From NCBI GenBank assembly GCA_013397455.1, contig VYZB01000040.1:1536405-1600404 (forward strand): a stretch of DNA of 64,000 nucleotides, given 5' to 3'. The position numbers were made by a program, and so were the translations under genes. Every line of letters starts with the position of its first letter. The stretch's first letter is position 1. Shown piece by piece: positions 48,611-61,000 of this stretch. The notes below the pieces were generated by a model. It made no database searches, was not told the DNA's origin, and saw only the letters and a list, made by a program, of their open reading frames with translations. The stretch is from Crotophaga sulcirostris. Lineage: Eukaryota; Chordata; Aves; Cuculiformes; Crotophagidae.

Positions 48611-49129
48611 ATTGTGCCCCTGTACTCAGCATTGGTGAATCTGCACCTTGAGTTCTGCGTTCAGTTTTGGACTCCTCACTACAAGAAGGACATTGAGGGC
48701 CTGGAGTGTGTCCAGAGAAGGGCAATGAGGCTGGTGAAGGGGCTGGAGAACAAGTCCTATGAGGAGTGGCTGAGGGAACTGGGACTGAGAAGAGGAAGCT
48801 GAGGGGAGACTTGGTCACTCTCTACAGCTCCGTGAAAAGAAGTTGGAGTGAGGTGAGTGTTGGTCTCTTCTCCCAGGTAACAGGACGAGGGGAAATGGAC
48901 GTAAGTTGTGCCAGAGGAGGTTCAGATTAGACACTGGGAAAAATTTCTTCAGTGAAAGGGTGGTCAGGCACTGGAACAGCTGCCCAGGGAGATTGTTGAG
49001 TCACCATCCCTGGAGGTGTTTAAAAACAGGTAGATGAGTTCCTCAAGGATCTGGTTTAGTAGTGGACAGGTACGGTTGGACTCAATGGTCTCAAAGGTCT
49101 TTTCCAACTGGATGATTCTATGATTCTAA
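48611..49129 (+). mobile_element. CR1 LINE 3' half with complete ATTCTATG tail
   Basis: A sense CR1. The first 190 bp are open and encode an ORF2 piece with [40 protein letters not shown] and [17 protein letters not shown]. The frame then breaks at about 48790, where part of the usual 'FSLEKRR' segment is lost. The later block (GTGAGTGTTGGTCTCTTCTC, then gaggttcagattagacactg) resembles that of the ATACTGTG-tail copies, but the 3' UTR ends in gatgattctatgattctaa. It is 5'-truncated at about 48611. The element is inactive. Confidence 0.94.
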
Positions 49130-52100
49130 GAGTGTAGCTTTATTGTGGCAAACACAGCTACCCCCATCATGCCTCTGACCAAATTCTGGGGCACATTGTA
49201 TTGTTTAAGCAGTTGGGACATGTAAAGCCCTCTGAGAGTCTTGCATGAACAGGCCCGTAGGAGTGCTAAGTGTTGTGGTGCTGAGGATGGATTATTTTAA
49301 AGGCAGGGCCCAATTAATGCTGTTGATGGTGATGGTATGACAGGCAGTAGCTTAACAACAGATCCTAGAGACATAGCTGCACCAGGATGAATAAGTCAGC
49401 AAAGACCAGATACTCCTATAACTTTCTTCATCTTTTAGTTCAGTACAGACGTCAAAGTTGCACCACTGGATATCAATGTAAGAGATGCGTCCCGGAGTTT
49501 TTGTGTCTGTCTCCAAGGACAGGATTAGATTCCTAAGGTTTCTTTGATCTACACTAGTATTTTTCATTTCACTTTTGCACCCTACTCAAACAAAACCCCT
49601 TTGCCTCCCTAGGAAGATATAAGCCCAAGAAAACTGTAGTGGCAAAGAAAGCTTAAAAAAAGTAAAAATACTTGCTTGTGTTGTCTCGGTGAAATTTGCT
49701 CTTTAGTGTGCATGATAATATTTGCATTAAATTATCCTGCTCTGAACAGAAATTGTTGGGACTAATTTAGGTTTCAGGGCATAAATCCAGCCTCAGAAGA
49801 CTATAATAACGTGGCAGCTCTTTGCCATTGAATTACATGTTAAGTATCTTACAGTGGAACTGTAATTACATGCTCACTCCAAGCATTGACAAGTAAACAG
49901 GATTATAACAGCCTCTGGAACCAATGTTTGCATGAATTCTTCAAGAGAAAAGAGAGGCTTGAGGACACATATGGGGTTTATTTTCTGGCTGAAAGTGTAT
50001 CATTGTTATTTGTTATTCACACTCTACTGTTATACATGGCAAAACAGAGGCTGTGCAGCACTTACCAACTAAGAGGGAGACATGGATAAGAAAAGAAGAT
50101 ATGAAGGTAAATGTTGGCATTTTCAATGCTTACTTTATCTGTGAGGGGAAGGAGCTAATCAGATAGGGACAAAAGTTGAGGTAACTCTGGAATGCACTGG
50201 GAGAACAAAGGAGATGTGTCACCACAGAGTCTGCACTGAACCATGTGGACCTTCCAGTGATGATCAACATCCATCCTAGCAGTTCTGGAGGACTCTAAGC
50301 AGAGTGTCTTAACTGTTTTTTCCTTTTACTTCCTTGCACTTCTGGGGCTCAGAGGACTTATCCATGCGTGGGATCTTGCCAGTGACTTTCAACCTGGCCC
50401 TGGATATAGTTCAGTCTGCATGGCATTAGAGAAAAGTGGTGGCATGCTATGTCTAATGGAGCTCAGATGGATGTCTCTGCACCACCAGGAAGTTTTAGCA
50501 GCAGAGGGATAAGTTGTGCATAATTAAGACTTGGCAGTGGTTATTTCTCCCTTTCTCTTTTGTCTTAATGCTGGAGTGAGGGAGGGAGATGATTAGCCAA
50601 GGGTAGTTCCTTATAGCCTAGACAAACACCTAGGCTATATTCAGGACTAACTGGGATAAGGAGATAAATTCCTGGCAAAGCTGAGAAAAAGTGTCTGCAA
50701 AACTTCTGTAAACATGATAGCAACTCAAGCAACATGTCAGGACAATGGGAGGGGAAGAGGAAGATGCTGGGAGTGCCACGTGTTCATGTAGGTGTTTGGA
50801 TCAGGCACTAGAAACCAAAGCAGTGCATGTCCCACGTTGTCTTTATGAGAGCTCCTGTCTCCAAAAGGCTGAACAACAGCTCCAGGCCCAAATGTTCCTG
50901 AGCTTTGGAAAAACTTGTACTCAGAGATGAATTCTGTGGCTGCAGCTGATCTCTGACCAGTGTTTTGTCAACCTTAGCCCACGTGCTCATGTTTGCTCTT
51001 TGTGCAAACTCCTCTTGTTAGGCGATGATGGAGTAAGCTACTTGCCCTACACCTACTGCGTCATTAAGAGACACTTTCACACCATGTGTCCTGCACTCTG
51101 TGGTGGCATCCAAGGCTTCACACAGGCATTCTCACTTCCAGCTCACAAGAGTGGTGGCATGACTTGCTATAAATCAGGAGCCTGCATGCAATTGACATTT
51201 GAACTGGCAGCAGAAGGAAAAAGGCTGGCACCTGGCTTATGCATGCTCTGTGCCAAAGCTTGGCTACATCCTTGGTGGCAAAACCTCCTCCAGTGAAAGT
51301 CCTTCAGCTACATTTCTCTGGGACTGTGAGGTCTCTCCTGCAGTACGTGTGTTGCAGGCAGACTTGTTCTCATACCTTTCTCTTTTTTGAAATGGGAAGT
51401 GTCCATAATGAAACACTAAGTTTTATTAGGAAGGACTTGGAGTCTGGGCTCCAGAGCTGCAGCTGACCAGGAGAGCTCACCCAAATGACTGAACTTGCCA
51501 ATGCACCTTACTTCTCCATTACACGGAGGTGCTCACAGATCAGTGGAGCAGGAGGCTTTGCTGAGATTTAATTTATGCATGCTGGTAAAATACTTAGAGA
51601 TGCATGAGTAAACAGACTGTATGGCAACCAAACAGTTTATTACACGAGCCTAAGAACTGATGACCAGATTACTGGCTATACTGGTGTTCTGACACATGCA
51701 AAGATGACCCTGGCTCTGTGCAGAAAACACACGTGTAAGGCTGGAGACATTACAACATTACACATATGTATTTCAGCTTGCAGTTCCAAGCATCTCTACT
51801 TCTTTATGTCTTTACTAGTTTCCCCCCCCAAAAAAGTAGTTTTCGATTCGGCTGCCTTTTGCACACCTGAGATTGTTTTAAGAACGTTGTGATTGGGAAA
51901 ACAGAGCTAAATGTCTAAAGTACATGGCTTATTCCTAGAAACTTCTGAGCCATGCCAGCATTCAAGTTTTTGTTTAACTCTGAAGCAGTTTGGTATTTGG
52001 TTTGATTAGGGCTGTAACATCATGTCATCCAGCCTAGCCAAGTACATGGCTCACTCTTCTGATGCACGGGACTCCCGTGACCTCAGTTAGAAAACCAGTT

Positions 52101-52855
52101 TGAGACTTGGCTGTGCCCTGGATGGATTCTTGCAGAATCACAGTTCCACACTGTTCTCCAGCACAGCCACAAAATGCCTTCCTGCATAGCACAATGGGGC
52201 TTTTGCTTCCAGTTAAATCCAAAGTATCAATGCGAAGAGTGGTACTAAAGGGGCCTCAAAGTGATGGGAACAACACAACTTGTCCTTCAAGAATGTGCAT
52301 TCTCTTTCTCACAGGATTGTACTCATGTTAAATGTGACTTACATTCTTCTTCTGCTTCCTGAAGGAAACACAAAGACAGAAGAAGCAAACCAACCTGCCA
52401 AGAGTTGAATATGGGAAGGTATCAGTTTCTTTCACTGCCAACATCAGATGGATGAAAAAAAGACAAGGTCAGTTTGCAGATTCTCATCCCTGGGTAGGGA
52501 AGACCAAGAGAACAGCTCGTAAAGCCCTTAGTAGATGGCCAAACTCTTAGCCTAAGAATGAAACATGCATTTCCAGGCCTGTTGGAGGACCACTCTGTCA
52601 GAGTCCATTAATATGATAAACTGCGACTCTGCCTTCACAGGGACTTGTCAGAAATGGCTCCAGGCTAACCTTTACCCCACTTTGAGTTTTATGTCACATT
52701 CGAGTGACTCACAAGGTTTTACTCAGATCTGATAAACATGTTTTAACTATTCAGCCCCAGCACACCCCTGAGAGCTGTACAAGAAGTACTATTAATAATT
52801 AAGACGTTCTTCCACGTGCCATGTTAGCCTTCTTGGGTTGTATCTTCAGAAGGGC
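49130..52855. other. Single-copy non-coding DNA
   Basis: No gene was recognised. An AT-rich stretch at about 49690-49890 includes a consensus POU octamer ATTTGCAT (49720-49727). A 10-bp perfect hairpin lies at 50612-50639. Confidence 0.5.
50612..50639. repeat. 10-bp perfect inverted repeat (hairpin)
   Basis: tatagcctag (50612-50621) pairs exactly with ctaggctata (50630-50639) across an eight-base loop. It is not part of a recognised element. Confidence 0.88.
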
Positions 52856-52920
52856 ATGGACTCAATGATCTCAAAGGTCCTTTCTAACCTTGTAATACTG
52901 TGATACTGTGACACTGTGAC
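52856..52920 (+). mobile_element. CR1 LINE 3' tail fragment, ATACTGTG type
   Basis: Sense orientation: tggactcaatgatctcaaag, then ccttgtaatactgtgatact and gtgacactgtgac. There are two clear tail octamers plus a third variant. Only about 65 bp of the 3' end remain. Confidence 0.92.
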
Positions 52921-55900
52921 CTATGTTTAATAGAAGTAATTGTACAAAGATATAGATGCTAGCTAGCAATAGTGTTTCTCTACTCAAAAAGAAAGGCCAA
53001 CTTATATTTTTCTTATAGACTTTTCTTATGGCTCAAATGCCCACTGGTCCACATTCTATTGACAAGCCATCTTTCATGACCAAAGCTTTGTGTTTGTGCT
53101 GAAGGATGCTGCTCTTTCCCAGATTCCTAAATTTCAAGCCATGCAGCCCCATTTCCTGCGCCCCAATTTCTACCAGCTCATCTTGGAGCAACCTCAAGAG
53201 GGCTTCTCATCAGGCATAGCTTGTTGAGTTCCTTGGAGATGTTGTCAACATGAGTGTGCCCTGCAGCTTTGCTGGGAAAACACAATTTGGGAATAAATCT
53301 TGCCCAGATGTAAGCAAAGAGTGGCTGTGGGGCTGGTTGCCTCTGAGAGGACTGTAAAGCTGGGCAGCTGGTGAAAGCGGAACTGTGATAGATCATTGTC
53401 TACAACTAATGCCCATCTGCCCTGTGTGATGGGATTCGTAGAGCTGTGCACCCTGCCAGAGCGCACTAACCAGCGTGGCTCTCCCCACCTGGAGTCATGG
53501 CCAGCGATTTGGAAATGCTGACCTGCAGTTTTAATCCTGTTTTTACTTTGGAATCTCTTCTGAAGCGGCGCCCTGGGGAGCCACTCATGCAGATGACTTT
53601 GGTGTCTGTAGCTCAAGTCCCTCACCTCAGTGATGGATCACACAACAGATTCACACTTACTCCACTTTGTTGGAAAATACGGCTGTGTTTATGCACCTTG
53701 GATTATTCAGATTGATCATCCTCATAATTCTGCCTGGCTTTGAAACGCATTCATTTTTTCCACAATGCCTGGCCTGGATTTCCTTGTCTAAGGCTCAGGA
53801 TGTAGTATTCCTTGAAGAATTCTTTTGTACCATATGACTTTACTGTATGTGTAATTCCTCCTGTCCATTTATTCACTTCAAGTGCTATGCTTAAGTAGGA
53901 GTGGTGGTGTCTGTAATCTGGATATCTCAATTAATGGTCACATCAGGACCCTCAAACATTCAAAAGTTCTTATCCTTTTCTTATTATCAAATGATTTATG
54001 AAGAAAACATTTGGGGTTTGGTTAGGAAAATGACTGTATAAAATTGCATATATTTAGTCTTTCTGCACTTGTATATTTTTTTTTCAACTGAAATGATGAT
54101 CCTTATTCCCTTGTTAGCAGAGAAGAGGTAATACATACATAAAGCTGAGCCAACATATAACTATACTATATGTTGTCAAAACCCTTCTGACACTAGAGTC
54201 ACTGTAGAAATGAGGAAAAGAAGAGACTTCATATTTGGCTCCCATAGTCACTGTCCTGTTTTCCCACGGGAAGGACTCTCACACCTTGCAAATGCAGAGA
54301 ATTTCCTCTGCAGCTGATGAGAAACAAATGTCCCCAAGTCATTCACAATGTACTTTTTCTGATGCCACTGCATGAAAATGAGGATGTCAGCTCTGAAAAG
54401 CAACTCCGTGTACGCTTTACCCCACTTGGATATTTACCACTTATATATTCAGATGAGAGTTGATCTTAAAGTCTTTTCCCCTGCTCTCTGCAGCCAGCCC
54501 AGAAGAAGGATGAAGACAGACCAGGATCTGTCTTCATGCAGGTGCGAAAATGACCTGAATCAGATCCTGGGCTTGCAAAAACTTTTTTTTCTTACTGTGG
54601 TCCTGGAGAGGTGAACCTTCTAAGACCCCTTTAAAGGTACTTTACACCCTGCTTCTCTTGCAGGGCTCCTGGGGGTGCAAAGCACTGGCGAGCATGGGGA
54701 AAATGCGGTGAGCTTCTTATCATAGACTCATAGAACAGCCAGTGGAGCAAGGCAGATCAATTTACTGTACATCTGGGCTGATTTATGTCACCAGTTAACC
54801 ACTCCAAAAGGGGGAATTGGCATGCTGAGGCTGCCAGCAAGCGTCAAATCTTCCCAGCCCTCTTCTGCCCTGGGACATTGTGCTACTGGCCTGGACAGGA
54901 GCTGCTGGCTACTCTCGTAGGATCCCCTGGGCTAGGAAAATCCCATTACTGCTTTCAAACATGCTCCTGACTTTGTTGGAACAGCATGAAAGGAAAAGGG
55001 GAGGTGAAACTGAGGACTTGACCCCCAGTCCAGGTTGAACTGCAGGGCTGGCAGTGAGGAAAAAAATAATATTTCTGTTGCTGAACAGATCTGGTCTGGA
55101 ATCAGTGAGGAATTACCCAGAGCTAATCCAGCGTTCTCTGCACCCCTCTTAAGAAATGTCCATGGATCATTCAGAAATTTGGCTTCTTCCCCAGTGCAAG
55201 CCTTGCCTCATTTTCACTATTTTACACGTTCTTTTTTTTTTGGTACTGTTTCTAGTGTGGATTTGTGGACACCTCCAGAGCATCCTCTGCTCCCCTCTGG
55301 GTTTTGTTGGGTTCTCTTTCTTGCAGAGATAAACATCCGTGTTCAGATTTTAGCAAGGGCACTATTTTCTCTTTGATTTAGCACGGCCAGGAGTTATTCC
55401 ATTATACCCTGGCTTGTCTATTTACTCTTTAAAGCATGTTCCTTTTATTTACTCCTCCAGAGCTGCCTGTTTAATCCAATCTCTTTTCCACTGAATTACA
55501 CCAGCACAATAAGCCAGGCCAAACAGGTTCAGCCTGGGTCACGGGCAGCCAGGGAAGGGGCAATATTCTTGTCAGATCATAACTCTAGTATTAAAAAAAA
55601 TATGTAGTATTTACTGGAACTGGTGAGTTTTATAAATAAAAAGGGAGTTGCTATTCCCAGTCAGTGTTTGCAATGGTTTTGCAGTACCTGTGCTTGCAAA
55701 ACCTAAGCAAATGACCTGAAAATGAGGGTGGAGCCTGGCTTGGTTTTGCCAGGAGCCTGAGGTTTGACAAAAGCCATGGTAAATGAGCAGTGCCTGGTCA
55801 GTTGGATGTGGGACCTCTTGGAGAAGGCAGGTCCCAAATTCACAGTCACGGCTCAGCACCACACCAAAACCCCGGGATGACATTCATCTCTTGGAACTCA

Positions 55901-58000
55901 CAGTTGTGTATAACATGAATAAAACCACCTTGGTGAGCAGCCCCTTGGGCTCAGAACCAGCGCCGCGGAGGGCGCTGCACTTTGTATCACCAGCATCTTT
56001 CTTCCCTCTGGCCTTGGGTTACAAACCATGTGACAGCTGAGGACACCCTCTCATGTATTTATGGCACATTTCTGCTCTTTCACTATTGCATTACACCTAC
56101 CTTGTGTTGCAAGACTTTTATGTTCTTCATTATTCTTTTTGAGTACCAGATTTTTTTGTTCTCCATTATTAACATTATATCTTAATTTCTCCCTTAAGCA
56201 AACAGACACCTGCACTTTGCAGAAATATAAGAAGGTAGGTTCTCTGGCCCATGGAGGTTAAGTTCATCATTATTTCTATGAAATATGATTTACTCTCCAA
56301 CCATTTTTCTGGTGAGATATGTTATCACCTTCTAGCTGCCCTGTATATATCTCCTGCTCACCAGGACACCAGCCAGCTCTACTCTGCTCCTGTTATTTTA
56401 GAAACCCAGAGCTGTGAGTTTCGTAAAGGCTGGGTTAAGTAAGCAACAGATTTATCTTCGTCTAAAGATAAAAGTGTTTGGCAGCAAACGTTGGCAGCTC
56501 CTTGCATGTTTCCAGGGCTCCTTAGGTGCTCTCTGCTCTGCCCTTCACATGGGGATGGCTGTGGGAGTTGCTGCCCAGCCGAAGGGGCTGTCTCAAAGTG
56601 CCCCAGCCTGAGCAGACCTGCTGTGATCAATTTTTAACCCTACCAATGCCTGGGAGGGTGGGACAGAGGCCCTGCCATATAGTCCTAGTGCGTCACATCC
56701 CAGTGGATCTTGTAGCCACCTTCCTTGAGCTATGGGCAAGCAGGCAGTGGTCCTCAGGTCCACCAAGATGTGTCCTCCTGGTGTGAGTGACCTCCCCCTC
56801 AGCCTTGCCCTGAGCCTGCAGCCGCCCTGCCAGTGCTGCTGAATGAAGCTGTGGGCACAGCACCGGCACTGATGAATGCTTGAGCAGCCGAAGGTCCAAG
56901 AGGTCCCCCCTTGAGCTCAGGGGAAGCCTCTTTGGAGCTACGTTCCTCTTTGCAGCCCCCATGCCTTGTGCTCATGGGAGCCCATCTCTGGAGCCAGACA
57001 GTTTTCTCAGGCAGCTCATCCCCCAGCGCAAGTGACGCCAAGGCTGAGCCATCATGGTGTGGCAGTTGCATGGGCTGAGAGCTGGGTACAAGCCAGCACT
57101 CTGCCTTCAGTGTTTACTTCAGAAAAAATGCATCTGAAAGAGGAATGTCCTAGAGAGAAAGCACTGAGGGGGTGGAGGTATCTTCCCCGTGAAACCTATT
57201 TTGTACCAGAGCAGCCCAGCCTGGCTGGGTCGGCGCTTGGGGGAATCAAGGAGAGTTTCTCAGCAAACTCTGAGCAAAACCCAACTCTTGCCAGCCCAGG
57301 CAGGATGGAGCAAGAGGCTCCCCAGTGCCCAGTGCTCCTCTGTGGAGGCACAGCGTGGTACTGAGCTCCCTCTGCCACATTCTGGAGACAAATCCTCACC
57401 CACAGTGGGCTGAATCTATCCCACTGCTCACTTGGGAAGAGGGCAGCAAAAGCCTCCCACCTCATTTCTCAGCAAGCATCCCATTCCAGCCTCTCCTGTT
57501 ATTTGCATAAAGAAAAGAGATTTCCTAGGAGGATTGTATCTGTATGGTTTTATACATAAGAGTAAACAAGGCATAGCTGTCAACTATATGGTTAACATAT
57601 TTTTGGTGGTGTTCCCATCCAGAAAATGCAGCTGCATTATATTCCTGATAAAGTGGAACTAATGTTCGGCTTCAGCAAGAATGTTAATAAATGAAAGACA
57701 TTTCAAACAACACCAATTGAAGCAAAGTGTCATTCCCTCCCACCCCCATGAAAAGGCTTTATTTTTTTTTGCAGAGTTGCAAAAATTCTGATGCCTGACC
57801 TGGAAATCAGGAAATTGCTGCTCCTGGTTACACCCCTATGAATCTGAAATGGCTTTATTGGTTTCAGTGGGTCACTGGGATCAGAGACTGTGCTCTTGCA
57901 TGCACCCTGCTGGATCACAGGTTCTTCCTTCAGATAACCTGGTTTCTCTTCCTTATGGAGACCCAGCCAGAAAGGGGGAGGCTTTGCTGGTACCACCTAA
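52921..58000. other. Single-copy non-coding DNA
   Basis: No gene was recognised. A 12-bp palindrome (tgctagctagca) lies at 52957-52968 and a 9-bp hairpin at 54151-54175. A CR1-tail-like tcatagactcatagaa at about 54721-54736 has no CR1 body beside it. The 56.4-57.5 kb part is GC-richer and stop-poor on both strands. Confidence 0.5.
54151..54175. repeat. 9-bp perfect hairpin, AT-rich
   Basis: caacatata (54151-54159) pairs with tatatgttg (54167-54175) across a seven-base loop (actatac). Confidence 0.85.
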
Positions 58001-61000
58001 ACTTAGCCAGTGCCCCTGACATGCTGCATGTGGCTGTTGCCTAATATCCTACTGCTGACAAGCAAAACACAAACATATAGTCATATTTTTGGATGAAGCT
58101 ATACAAACATTTCAAAACAGTTTATGCACGCAGATTTGTATGTTATCAGAGAGCACCACACATGCACATGGAATTTATGGAAAACGCTGAGAGATTTGAA
58201 AGGAAATAGTTTGGGAAGTTGTCTTATTTTTTTGAACATAAATCCCGAAACAGTTTCCCTTAGCATTCCTCACGTCTGTGCAGCAATTAATATTTGACAT
58301 TTCTGTTTTTCACTCTGTCTGTTGATCTTGGGCATTTTTTTTCCTGGTTATTTTTCACATCCCTCCTTTCATGCTTGCTACATCTATTTACTAAACCCAG
58401 CATCGATGCGTACAATCAAGCTTCCTTGCACAGAAAGAGGATTTGAGGGAGCAGTGAGAGGAGATTTAGGCCTTCAAAAGTGTGGCCATCTCCTTAAATG
58501 AGATATTTAGATTCAGGGATGCATATTCAGGGTCTTCAGTTCAGACTAACTGGAGTGAATAGGTGCTGCACAGATGAGTCCATTGGCTTGACCATTTTTT
58601 TTTCTCACTTGCAATGATTCCAGTGGCTCCAGTGGGATTATTCTTGTACTAACCAGATGTAAAAGGAAAGCAAAATCAAATCCTCCATACATCAGTGTCA
58701 GACTGACTGCAAGAAACCAGTGTTGAGTGATATAAAGGATAAGGGGCCTGAGGAAGGATATGTTTATGGAGAACATTTGGAAACTTTAACTACTTGTAGT
58801 TTGAGCAAACGCTGAGTAAGTGAACCGCCTGCAAACATCTAAAGGTGGAAAAAAGTACAGAGAATAAGCAAATTTCTTGAGGTGATGCAAACGGATGTAA
58901 GAGGAATGGGATACAGTTAAAGAAAGCAGAAGGAGTATAGCTGTTTCAAACTGAATGGCAACTTGGTCTGCCATAAGCTTTTTATACCGTGTTCTTCATC
59001 CAAATATCTGAGCACCTTCTGGGAGCATGGAAATGGTGTGCTAAGTGTCAGATGTGGTTTATTCCTACTAAAGCAGTCATGGTGGTGTAGTCGTTGGGTC
59101 GTTGGGAAGCAAATTTCACCTGGAAAGGTAATAACTTTTGTTAGGTCTACTGAGAGGAGCCAGAGAAAAAACCAGATGAGGTCTGGGACTTGTGCATCCA
59201 AAACCTTCTCTGTGTTCTTCCACCTGTATTGTTTGATCTAAAACCTTTCCTTGGGCCTACCTTTCCCTTAAGTAATGAGAATTTTGCATGGATTGTGGTA
59301 TTTTATTATACTAGGATCTTCTTATACGCGCTTCTAGAGCAGAGAAGGCTGTTTGTAGCTGTCACCCAGGGAATGTTGGTCCATACTTCTTGGGGTTGCC
59401 CTGGGATGCTCTAGCTCACCTTGTACAGGTGAGCTTTGCCCCTGAGAGGGCAGTTCAGCTTTAACCTGGAGAAAGGAGTTGTCCTGTGCTGTAATCCCTT
59501 TTGGAGACCTCAACTGAGCTGCTGAGCAGTGTGTCCTAGTCACTGAGACCTTGAACTTCACTTGGCAGCGTGGGAACTTCACTTCCCTGGGAAGGCAGCG
59601 TGAGGGACTCTCGTCGCCGATGAGATGTGTCCTCCTGGGCCGGGCTGACTGGCGTTCCCCGAGTGCTGCCCAGCCCCTGCTCAGGGCTGTCACGTTTCCC
59701 CAGTGCCAGGGAGCGCTGACACAGCGTGCCTAACCTGGCCAAGAGAGATAGGGTCTCCCGGCCAACTGGGGATGGTGGAAAGCATTTCCTGCAGATACCG
59801 TCATGTGCAAATTTAGCATCAATGAGAAACCCAAGCACGTTCTCCAGGCACAGCGAGGCTGGCCAGCATGTGTGACCAGTCCTCAGGGAAAAGGCTGGGA
59901 ACCCTCTTCTGGTGGTGGAGGGATTGTTTGTGTCTGCAAAAAGCATCGAAAACCCCAGTGCAAGGACCAAAAGGCAGCGGGACCTCCCAGCATCCCACAC
60001 AGGACTCAAGGTTTGGTTGACAAGACATTTAACCCCATTTTACCATCTTATCTACTCTACCTGACAATGGTGTTCGTGTTTCATGTATGAAAGTTGATCT
60101 TATGCATAAGGTGGACTGTTCACTTCTTTATGACGCTGCTTAGAACAAAGCATAGTCTAAGGGCACACTTATCTATGTGGGGAGAAGTGGTGTCACTTTT
60201 TATTAAGAAAAAAATACAGATTTCAGGACTGTGTTGTCCTGGTTCATCTTTCCATCTGCCCATAACTCCTCTCTGAACATTACCTAGGTTATAGCTTGAT
60301 CTCAATTACCGCAGATAAGGAAGATGGAGATTCAACTCTCATAAAACATCACTTTCTCTGAAAAACACAGTTTTAGCCTTAATTATAGACCCAGATGGAT
60401 TAGAACAGTGACTCTGGTGATGTACAAATGGAAAGGTGTGTGTTGTGCTCCTTTTCTGCCATGTCGTGACATTTTCTGCGCTGCCTTGTCACGTGCTGAG
60501 TGCTTTATCAAAACTGATCCACCTGGGCAAATCATGTTAATCATGTCAGTTACCTTTCCCACGTCCAGAGTGATCCCCTCAGCCAGGCATCCCGGGCGGA
60601 TGCTCAGCCTGGCCCTGGGTGGCTGCTCCCCCCCAGTAACCTGAGGAGGGCTGCACAAATGGGGCGGCGGACGGAGGGAATGCGCCTAATCCTGGCCGTG
60701 CCCTTCCATCACCTTCACGTGCTCTGTCAGCTGCACCCAGGCACCCGGTCCTGCACACCCTCTGCCCCTGTGGCATGTCCCTGTGGACCGGTGCCATGGG
60801 GCCTCGTGCTCCTGCAAGGCACCGTTGCCAACCTAAGTTGCTTGGATGGCCTCTTCCCCCCTTCCCAGGATGCTGAGTGTGTTGAGGAAATTCAACTGTG
60901 TGGCTACTACCTGCAGTTTGAGAAAGTCATTGAAGCACGTTAGGAATTACAGCCTGGAGGTGCCGTGTCTCCCACATCATCTGTAGGGGAAAAGAAAAGG

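Noticed and set aside
54719..54745. CR1-tail-like tcatagactcatagaa
   Set aside because: It matches the start of an antisense CR1 tail, but the following bases do not continue into a CR1 3' UTR. It is too short to call.
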